A stretch of DNA of 64,000 nt from Paragonimus westermani (lineage: Eukaryota > Platyhelminthes > Trematoda > Plagiorchiida > Troglotrematidae), in the NCBI GenBank assembly GCA_008508345.1, contig QNGE01000849.1, positions 8,689 through 72,688 of the forward strand, written 5' to 3'. The notes under the pieces are model-generated. The model had not been told where the DNA came from, did no database searches, and was given only the letters and a program-made list of their open reading frames with translations. This document shows, piece by piece, positions 49,396 to 58,000 of this stretch (position 1 is its first letter; every line of letters starts with the position of its first letter). The position numbers were made by a program, and so were the translations under genes.

Positions 49396-49656
49396 ATGCA
49401 ATTCACAACCACATTTATCCTTCTGACAATTCTTTGGTTGAAAGTAAACTACGGACTAGTGACCATTAATGTGAGAGAAAATCATGCGAATACCTCAGCT
49501 GCGAGAAGAACACATCAGGATGCTACAAAAAGGATCATAGATGAGCCGACCATACCACAAAATGTGAGTCTACCAAGTTTGTATAAACCTAGACCTGGTG
49601 GTTTTCAGTGGGTGAATTTTGATTATCTGGCGTCATTTTTTCAAGCGTTCTTTTGA
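49396..49656 (+). CDS. Candidate small secreted peptide or peptide precursor
   Basis: The 86-residue frame opens with a textbook signal peptide: a short polar start, a hydrophobic core FILLTILWL and a probable cleavage after NYG near residue 20. The predicted mature part of about 66 residues has no cysteine. It has two N-glycosylation sequons (NTS, NVS), two dibasic sites (RR, KR) that prohormone proteases could use, and an aromatic C-terminus (FQWVNFDYLASFF). CAG directly before the ATG (49392-49394) could be a cis or trans-splice acceptor, and AATAAA follows the stop by 57 bases. An internal GTGAGT at 49564 could instead make this a first exon. No homologue is recognised. Secretion is inferred from the N-terminus alone. 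Confidence 0.5.
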   Translation: MQFTTTFILLTILWLKVNYGLVTINVRENHANTSAARRTHQDATKRIIDEPTIPQNVSLPSLYKPRPGGFQWVNFDYLASFFQAFF

Positions 49657-49712
49657 TTCCAGTTCATTTCCACTAACACCAGCATGCTAGAACTCTTCAC
49701 ATAGTTTTCCCA

Positions 49713-49718
49713 AATAAA
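49713..49718 (+). promoter_or_regulatory. Polyadenylation signal AATAAA
   Basis: A canonical hexamer lies 57 bases after the stop of the 49396-49656 frame, in the same orientation, a usual distance for a compact 3' UTR. Such hexamers are common in AT-rich DNA, so its value comes from its position. Confidence 0.45.
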
Positions 49719-50364
49719 TGGCGTTCCAGTTTCTTCATCATCCTTGATTCTACTGTTAACGTCAGTTACAAAGAAATAGCACGTATTAATTTACTTTCTG
49801 TTCGTCGTTGGTTTGGTTTATACAGCAAATGATGATATTAAACGCTGAGTTAGTAGTTGGAGGGTGTGTAAATGTGAGAAACATTCGATTCCACATCCGA
49901 TACCAGCGACATGGAAAATACTGATGTGGTAACTCACTTCTATGCCTGTGGAACGTCCAATGCCTCACGCATTGTTTAACTCTACCAATGACAGTTGTAT
50001 AAACAGAAGTAATCAGACAGTAGTGGTCACAAAATGGTTCAATCGTAGGGTACGAAAATCTAGATTGCTTCAATGAGCATGAGGTTATGAAGAGCCATTT
50101 TTCTGGTTTGAAGCGTCCCCAGACTTAGAGCTGTGGTAGTCACGGGAGGACCTGTAATTATCAGACTCTTACCTCTTCTTTACAAACGACTCCTTGCTGT
50201 TCTTCATTTTGCAGTCCGTAGATGTTCTCGTGGTGATCAACAGCTGCGGTCACGGCAGCTTTAAGGACGACAACAAACTGAAACTGCATATTTGTGTACA
50301 TTGGACGACTATCAATCGGTAGTAGAAGTACAGGGATTTAGGTTATTTCAAACTGGACACCACC
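49719..50364. other. No feature recognised
   Basis: Short frames only. Part of 50215-50325 weakly resembles 60235-60305 (see findings). Confidence 0.3.
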
Positions 50365-50440
50365 CACACTTGATCACATCCTTCACATTCGGATAACCGT
50401 TTTGGCTAGCGCATTTCGAAAGGAAGCACTGGACTATCAG
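50365..50440 (-). repeat. SINE tail fragment
   Basis: The reverse complement runs TCCAGTGCTTCCTTTCGAAA through AACGGTTATCCGAATGTG to GATCAAGTGTGGGTG, matching the 3' tail of the SINE family. The ribozyme and tRNA-like parts are missing. Confidence 0.6.
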
Positions 50441-51769
50441 TCGAACAAATAAGTGTTTAGTGATTTTTAGCCCACGCATTTTTGATTCACAGGGGATAAG
50501 TTATATGGCTTGTGTTGTCAAGTTCCTCAGAAAATGACGAACAAACTATAAAACAAAACCGGATGACCGTGTTGCCAGTCCTATACATAAGATCAATAAT
50601 CGAGGGTAAAAGGAATTCTGCGTAAACATTCCTAAATGTTGTCAAACCAGTTGAAGTCAATCAAGCCTGTGAGCTGACCGAAAAGTCCGTGTGATCACGA
50701 TTCCCGCAAGTATGTTTGTCACTGTTTATTTACCTATGATCCTCAAAACAAAGCATTTTCTGTGTTTCCCGTCCCTTTGTATCTATGGTAGATATCCACC
50801 GACTACCATTCTTTAGGAGTTACTGCTTAGGTGCGAGTGCTCCTGTACAACAGAATCATCTGTGAGCAATGAGGCTCTCAAACAACAATCCTTCAGGGTT
50901 AACCTGACGCAGTCTCTCCTAATCGGTTTCGTCTTTTCACTCATGTGTTTTGTTTACCACTCTCCCACCGACTAGTTCATTGAACCTTGGTCACAGTACT
51001 CGGGCTCGGTTAGAATGGGAATTATGGTGATAGGACAGTGGTTTGGCACCGAGGGGTACAACAGTTGACACTCCGGTGTGCCTTCCCCTCCCCCCGATTA
51101 TCGTGTACATTTATCGTTAGGAGCGAAGGCAGATACCGTGCGGGGGCACAGTGTGTGTTTCCTATATGGATAGCTTACTTTTTCATGTCTTTAGTGACCC
51201 ATCTTCTTTTCCAACCATTCCACGCTTTGTGGTAAATGTGTTTTCCTCCGCCAGGCTTCCCATTGGATCCATGCATATTGGCATCGTTCACTTGTTGGAA
51301 ATTACTCCACTTGTGTACTGTCTTGGTAAAACTATTATCCCGGTTATTAATTCATGCGAGTGGATGTATACAGTTACTTCTGCTGCCAGGGACCTACCTA
51401 CTAGGATTGTAATTATCACTGTCAGTCATTTCCTAATAGTTGTTAATCTATTGTGCTGAACATTTACACCGTGAGACACTTGCTGCTATGCGTGACATCA
51501 TAGTGACATTGCGTCTGGTTACTACCCAGTTGCCTAAACTTTGGCAACACTACCCTAAATGATGGGGCTATTGAAAGCAAAAGCCAGTAACTACCAATCG
51601 ACCTTGTTCCCAACAGGGTTTCTGTTTAGCTGATGTATGTGGTGCGTTTGTCAGTGTGGAGCCTGCTACGGTCGGGTGACATCATTAGTGGTGAAACACT
51701 TACGCACTGATAATGAAACCTCGCTTGGTGATGAAACGTTTGCAACCTAAATACCAAGTTCGGGTAACC
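50441..51769. other. No gene recognised
   Basis: Overlapping frames at 51038-51235 and 51151-51459 (102 codons, hydrophobic, no domain). Short local repetition of GATGAAAC-like words occurs at 51690-51745. Confidence 0.3.
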
Positions 51770-52030
51770 TGATCATTGCTCACAAGCGAGAGTGGTTGAG
51801 CGTTCAGATTTGATCATTCGGTCGTGCCTAATGTGAGGTCAATGGCGCAGTGGTTAACACGGTTGCCTCATGATTGGAATGTCCGGAGTTTAAATCCCGG
51901 CCGTGGCAAGGATATGCACTACTGACGAGCTCTAATGAGAGCGAAACTCGAGTCTAGTGCTTCTTTTCGAAAGAGGCTGGCTGGAAAGTCTATCTGAATG
52001 CGAACGCTGCGATCAAATGTGAGTGATGGT
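51770..52030 (+). repeat. tRNA-promoter SINE with complete hammerhead ribozyme (best copy)
   Basis: A head of about 65 bases (CCTGATCATTGCTCACAAGC onward) leads into a tRNA-like region. The A box is TGGCGCAGTGG (51843-51853) and the B box AGTTTAAATCC (51887-51897), inside a paired T-arm-like CCGGAGTTTAAATCCCGG. A hammerhead follows at 51916-51960, then a tail through GGAAAGTCTATCTGAATGCG to about 52030. An RNA polymerase III transcript would contain the ribozyme. The layout matches the Sm-alpha repeats of schistosomes in concept; whether the sequences are homologous is untested. Confidence 0.85.
51916..51960 (+). ncRNA. Hammerhead ribozyme, type I, minimal stem III
   Basis: All parts are present and spaced correctly. 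Stem I is GCACTA (51916-51921) with TAGTGC (51955-51960), 6 perfect pairs. The core is CTGACGA (51922-51928). Stem II is GCTCT (51929-51933) with AGAGC (51938-51942), 5 perfect pairs around an AATG loop. GAAA is at 51943-51946, and the last A opens stem III. Stem III is the palindrome ACTCGAGT (51946-51953), which can fold as two pairs or pair between two molecules. The GTC triplet (51952-51954) puts cleavage after C51954. The very short stem III suggests weak activity as a monomer and better activity as a dimer, as known for similar animal ribozymes. Confidence 0.88.
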
Positions 52031-52189
52031 CAACTTGAAAATACTAAAACCATCAACCCGAGCTACGAACATCACCACTGTTCCCAACCATCAGATATGA
52101 AGAAGCTTTAACATTACCTTACTTTTGAACTTGTTTACTGATCGAAAGGTATGAAGTATGTTTTCATGTAGACTGATGCATCACCCACA

Positions 52190-52385
52190 ACTGATTGCAG
52201 CTGTCGCAGTCCCATAGACATTCCAGTCGGTCCCTTTCGAGAATAAGCACTAGGCTCGAGCTTCGTTCTTATTAGAGCTCATCCGCAGTGCACATCCTTG
52301 CCGTAGCCGGGAGTAGAACTCCGGCCACAATATCATGAGGCAACCGCGTTGACCATTACGCCATTGACCTCACATTCAATCAATC
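52190..52385 (-). repeat. tRNA-promoter SINE, mutated-ribozyme subfamily, inverted copy
   Basis: The reverse strand reads the A-box region (TGGCGTAATGG), the B-box region (CCGGAGTTCTACTCCCGG), then the hammerhead region and tail. The ribozyme core is CGGATGA (52279-52285), with the essential U of CUGA replaced by G. GAAG replaces GAAA, stem II has a mismatch, and the cleavage triplet is GCC. The same changes appear in the copy at 52546-52800, so the two belong to one subfamily. Confidence 0.8.
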
Positions 52386-52392
52386 TACGTGA

Positions 52393-52545
52393 AAACTAAA
52401 AATCCCTTACCATTCATCAGTAGTCAAAATACCGTTCAACATGACAGTGATTTCTGATATTTCAACTTGGACAGAAGTCTTAGTCGAGGGGTCATCGACT
52501 GAAATTAACAGTGCAGTTACTGTGTCTCCTCTTGAAGCGATCGGC
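52393..52545 (+). repeat. SINE-associated block L, copy 2
   Basis: It aligns with 23960-24112 (ATCAGTAGTCAAAATACCGT, TCAACTTGGACAGAAGT, GAGGGGTCATCGACTG, AGTTACTGTGTCTCCTCTTG). It opens with AAAAATCCC, which recurs after the next SINE copy (about 52827), and it runs directly into the SINE head CAACCTGATCATTACTG. This shows it is part of a composite unit. Confidence 0.65.
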
Positions 52546-52800
52546 AACCTGATCATTACTGAAAAGCGTAGGTGGTTAAGCGTTCACGTGTGATAGTTCC
52601 GTCGTGCCTAATGTGAGGTCGAAGGCGCAGCGGCCAACACGGTTGCCTCATGATAGTATGGCCGGAGTTCTACTCCCAGCTGTGGCAAAGATGTGCACTG
52701 CGGATGAGCTCTAATGAGAACGAAGCTCGAGCCTAGTGCTTATTCTCGAAAGGAACCGATTGGAATGTGTATGGGACTGAGACAGCTACGATCAATTTTG
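52546..52800 (+). repeat. tRNA-promoter SINE, mutated-ribozyme subfamily
   Basis: It is complete from head (CAACCTGATCATTACTG) through the A-box region (AGGCGCAGCGG), T-arm-like CCGGAGTTCTACTCCCAG and tail (AACCGATTGGAATGTG). The hammerhead region at 52695-52739 has stem I with one G-U pair, core CGGATGA (52701-52707), stem II GCTCT/AGAAC with one mismatch, GAAG, the palindrome GCTCGAGC and GCC. The U-to-G core change alone should abolish cleavage. It forms an inverted pair with 52190-52385. Confidence 0.8.
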
Positions 52801-54960
52801 TTCGATGTTCCATCCATACGCAAATAAAAATCCCCTACTACTCATCATGAAATGTTTACTTTTCAAAAATAGGTGTTTATGGTTCCATGGTCCACACCAG
52901 ATGGCGTTATGACGATAGCGATCGTTCGTTACAGCTGTCGGGAAAAATATTCTGCAGGAGATGCTGGCGTTAAGAGTGTGATATAAAACAAATTGTTTTG
53001 GAAGTTCTCCAGTTGCGAACAATTCATTGAGCGACCCGCGTCTCCACACACGATAACGCTTTCGGCCAGTGATTTGGGTCATCATTAGGTCCTTAACCAG
53101 ATAAGTGGAGCGAATGGATTTTACAAAGTACGATATTCAGGGTCTCAGTAATTCGGTCCCAAATCGTCATCTGATGACGGCAAGTTTTCACCGGCTTTTG
53201 AAAGTCGTGATAACTAATACTTGATGCAGTACCCGTGTGGCTGACATACCAAGTACATAGCGTAGCCATAGTGAACGTTCATTTCCGTAATTTGATCAGG
53301 TCTTGCAGAACGCTCGTTACATGAGGTCATAGGCCATCATAGTATTCAGTTGCACAGCTTATGGTTCTATCTATACCCTACACGGTTCTCAGCATGGATA
53401 TCTCTAAGTCTGACTGTTTTACCTCTGATCCCCTGGGTCCAATCTCGTAGCTTATTCACCTTTACACTGCTATGCATCCACTAAGACGTTCAACTATACC
53501 TTACTACAAAAGTTTCTCATCTTTTTTCGTCATCATTCTCATCATTATCCGTTTTGAGTCGTGCTCATGGGTAATATGGGTCGGATGACCGTTGGTCTTG
53601 ACAATGATTTACCAAATAGCGGATTGCTGAATAAGCAAAAAGGTTTGGAGAAACACGGATTAGAAAAGAGGTAAAGAATTAAGCCTGAAGTACACGTAAC
53701 AGCTGAGAGCCAACATTATTGAAGGTACAGACCAACCGTTCACTGTGGGACACTGTTAAGTCGGAAAGTGTTTCCATGACTAAAAGTTAGCTGATTTTCG
53801 TGTAATTTTTTGTCCAATTTACCATATCATCCTCACATATGTTAGGTGTGCCCATAAGATGAAAGACAATATTTTGTAACGATATCAGCTGTCTCTGCTT
53901 TCTGTAACTGTTTTTATGGTACTAAGCTGCTCCTCGGATCTGGAGACCCAGTTGTTTAGTGAAGTTAATTGATATTTTTTCCTATCAAGTGACTTAGATC
54001 CCTTCTGTCTCTCCAATGCTTTAGCACTGAATATTTCGAAGTTATTATCAAGACTGACTTGTAAACTCACCTTAGTGTCAATTACTGACTAAATTGGTTT
54101 GGAAAATAGTGAGAATCTCTCATAGATTTTCAACCCTTTCGTGATATGTGTGTCGATGTATAATCGCGATTAGTAACACTAGACCCCGGTTGTGGCTGTA
54201 TGTGGCGAAGTTTTTGGTGCTGTACTCAGTGTTCGCCCCGAATTAAGTCCATCTAGAGGGACAGTTGAATTGGACTCCATTACGTAGGCAGTTCTTTCTA
54301 AGTAGTGAGTATCATAGTTTGTGCAGAAGATGGAAATCTATGCAAAATTGTGTGAAAATAGGATTCACCTTGAATTCAGTCAGTAACCTCTAAAAATTCC
54401 GACAATCTTTTATGTCGAACTCTAGTGGTTTATTTTGCAGTTGTTTTATAGTTTCGGGGGAACAGAAGATGATAGCCGCGGAAACGCCTGTGAAGTGTCA
54501 CTGTCTGTCATCAATTCCTGTTCATATTTTCCGTCACCACCCGTTGCAACGCCATTTGTCCCACAACCCATCTAGTCGATATTTCCTTTGTAAATGTAGG
54601 TATCGATTTAGTATCTGGCTCGTGGCAAGCAAAACACTGGAACAACAACGAGAAAGAGGTCTCCCCTACCGTCGTCTATCTCTCTTAGATGTTATTCACC
54701 AAAGCGCATCTTCATATTAGCAGTGTTGTAATTTTTCTAGTAATATGTAGGTCATCTACTGGTTCCTGTCGTTTAACAGCCTACATTGAATTATCACTAA
54801 TCGCTGTCGGTTTTTTGATTCAGTTGACCTTGGCTCTTAAACACTGTAGTGAGAGAGCGTTTTGTCGGTCGAACCAAGGACATCATCTCACAATAGGAAG
54901 TGGGTGTGATGTTTGAAAGACAACAACCCAGTGAAAGAACGCAGATCAAACAGAAGTGAC
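52801..54960. other. No gene recognised
   Basis: Frames up to 102 codons (54412-54720 plus; 52792-53085 minus) lack domains. The 75-codon frame at 54689-54916 has two hydrophobic segments but no supporting signals. Confidence 0.3.
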
Positions 54961-55097
54961 TTTTAGATGAGACCCAACTGTGAAAAGTCAGGGCTTCGGC
55001 TGGATTCGAACCAGTGACAGACACAGCATGCCTGTGTCTGTCGCTGGTTCGAATCCGGCCAAGGCCCTGACTTTTCACAGTTGGGTCTCATCTAAAA
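54961..55097. repeat. 137-bp near-perfect palindrome of tRNA B-box origin
   Basis: The left arm begins TTTTAGATGAGACCCAACTG and the right arm is its reverse complement, ending CAGTTGGGTCTCATCTAAAA. About 4 mismatches lie within roughly 65 paired positions, around a centre near 55029 (CAGACACAGCATGCCTGTGT). Each arm carries a B-box-like GGTTCGAATCC, one per strand. Because of the symmetry, both strands encode nearly the same short peptide (MKSQG..RIRTSDRH), which explains twin open frames here and means they are not genes. The arms are related to those of the repeat at 18311-18490. Confidence 0.92.
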
Positions 55098-58000
55098 TCA
55101 TAAATCTGCCACACTACTTATCGGAAGTGACTTTCATGGATGAGACGGAAAAAAGTGCTGAGGGTAACCTATTGTTTTCGAAAGTTAAGTCGTTTCATAA
55201 CACAGTTATAAAAAATTGTTGACAAAGGGTTAAAATGCCCATCAGTTTGTGTATGAAATACTGTCATTTACAATCACCCACATGTTTCGTTAACCAACCT
55301 ATTCTCAACCGTCCTGCTTCAATACCGGCTAACGCGTGTTTAAGATGACAAATTTGGCTCTCCTTCATATCTTTAAATACACCGACACAATGTGTATGAA
55401 TTTTCGTCTTCTCCATATTGCAGAAATGTTCACAAACCCAAATTATGTAATCAGCACGACTATTAATTTGACCACACGAATGCGTGAACCGATAGCCAAA
55501 AGAGTGCCATCCGAAATGTCAGTGCACGGTCCAATCTAACACACTGCAACCAAATTGGCGAAGTTCACGCCACCCGACGAGAGGTAGCCTGTAACCTTCT
55601 TGTATCATCATATCGCATACTTACATCTTGCCTTAAATGAGGGGAGAAACTGCGGTTAATAAAATTTATAACCCACGCCCAATCGCCTACTCCATAACGT
55701 GGAAAGTATTCATCAAAGGCGCCTACACAGTACCTCTGCCTCACACACACGCACAAACATACTAGTGTAATCCACGTCTCTAACCTTTGTAAAATCGGTC
55801 GGTATGGCTTTTTCGTTGAACACGGACACACGGATGTGTACGTAGAAGTGTGTGTACGTAGAAGTCTAGCGTCCCTATGGTACGGTCTACACGGCCCTAC
55901 CAGTGCAACCGCACATGTTTTTGTGTGTGCGTGTGTGTGCGTACTGGCAATGCTCCAAACGTGCTGTGCGCCTCTACGCGTGTATGTGGATCAGGCAAAG
56001 ATATTCGCGATTTATTTATTTACTCTGTCAAACAGCTTTGAAGTTTTACGAGTCGCCGCAAACCAAGTTGCAAACAGGACTACTTTATTTGAAGTTTTCG
56101 GTTGCGTATGTGGCTGCTTGTTTCGTGCATGTGTGTGTACTACTGCTACAGACACATAGGCATCCACACACACAGGTATGCTAAAAGTCATATCAAGTAA
56201 ACTGTGTGTGCAAATTCCCTCCAGAGTAGCGCTAGGCCTGTTATGTGGCCACGGTCTGCCTTAGAGGTAGCGATGGCAACTATAAAAAAGTGAGCATGAG
56301 AACAGTGCGCAGAAAGTAAATATGAATGACCTGATCGACTGCAAGCATCTCAACTAGCAAACCAGATGATGTCCGTTGTCGCATTAAACCTGCTTTGGAT
56401 AATGCGATGCATAGTTTATTCGGAACTATGGTTTGAGTCACCTCAGTGGTAGACAGAAACCGATCACTGCTAGTCGCAGTACTCCCCTTACCATTGTGTT
56501 TTGCCTTGAATTACCACAGTGGATAAAAAACTACGTAATGTTCCCCTCCTACAAGCAGCACTTAAAAACCGCGCTAACATCCATCCCGTTAAGAGGACAT
56601 ACCTCGAAAGGTGGAATATCGGCTGTTGCAATAAGCTCACCTTATTCGCAAGCACTTCGTTTAACTGAGCGCTTCACTTTGTGAACCTACTCTGAACAAC
56701 ACATGGTTTGCAACCACGAGTTTAAAGTTTACGATAGCACCAATTATCCCACTATTCATTGCTCTTACAGAGATGGATGAATTTTCTGATTTGGTTGCAT
56801 TGGCAGACCAGCCACGGAAAAGTAGTCAGACTTTACAGTTTGTACAATCCTAATATAAAATTTTTGAGCTCTCGGCATGGTTTCTTACTTAAGTTGATAT
56901 ACCATACGTCATGTAGGAAACAGGCCCATATAGGCTATTAGAAGCCAGACGAGGCCCACATGTTCCACACTTCAATCTGTTCGTAGTTAACAAGTCTCCC
57001 AAACTCCTCGCTAGCCTATAGGCTATGGCATATAGTACTACTCGGCAGCAGATAAACTTTGCCCATTGAGACATTCTTGACAGACGGAACCAGCGTTATT
57101 CTTTCTGACCTTTCGAGGATTTTTTGTTCGAGGTTCAGTTTAACTTATTCGAACCTCAGCATGAACTTTTGGAAATTAGTCGAGGAACAAATCATGAGGG
57201 ATATGCGCAGGTAATCATGTGCATTATCGTACAATCATGAGCTTTACACTGACAGAAAATAACTACTGACGATACAGAGTTATAGGAACCAATCTCAGTT
57301 AGGTGACTGAAGAAATTTCGGGTATTCGACCCGCAGGTTAGACATACATAAACAATCACACACATTCTGTTTCTCCTGACCGAATTGGACAGTAGTATCA
57401 AACAAAAACACCTAGAAGTGGCAATCAAGAAATGGAGGTGCTGGTGACCGTGAGGCTAATTAACTCGGAGTCCGATCGATGGTAGACAAATATAGCAAAA
57501 ACCAACACATCTAACTAACTGTGGCTAACTGTTCTGGATATTGCTCGCAGTTGGTACTTCCCCATTTTACTTGGTGTAATCATCCGTAGGAGGTCGTGAA
57601 TACCGCTCAGCCACGTTTGGTAAAGTCAAACCAATTTGGCTGAGCAGTAAGCTCGCACAATCCTCTGTTCGTGCTTCCCATTGGAACCAGACATTCAAGA
57701 TTTTCATCTCAACTCTGGCCACATCAATTCAGATATTGTGGAACGCTCTATATTTACAGCTTCCACCAAACTCACGAATTGAACTAACCGTTGCTAAGCC
57801 GTTAGCGATCACTTAATCCAATAGCTCTCTACTCATCTACACTTTTCACCTTACCCCGGCAGCTATTTTGCTAATCAATGAGTTATGATACACTTGGTTA
57901 ACATGTGTAGAAAACAGATCTCGTTCATTACTCCGTCGTTCTTAATTAACTCATCACCTAATCATCAGTGTACTAGAAGTTTTATCCTTATAACAGAAAG

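Noticed and set aside
54797..55222. Two hypothetical proteins on opposite strands beginning MKSQG
   Set aside because: They are the two readings of one palindrome (54961-55097), not independent genes.
55836..56184. Overlapping 93-107-codon frames rich in C and V
   Set aside because: They come from GT/CA-rich simple sequence and show no domain.
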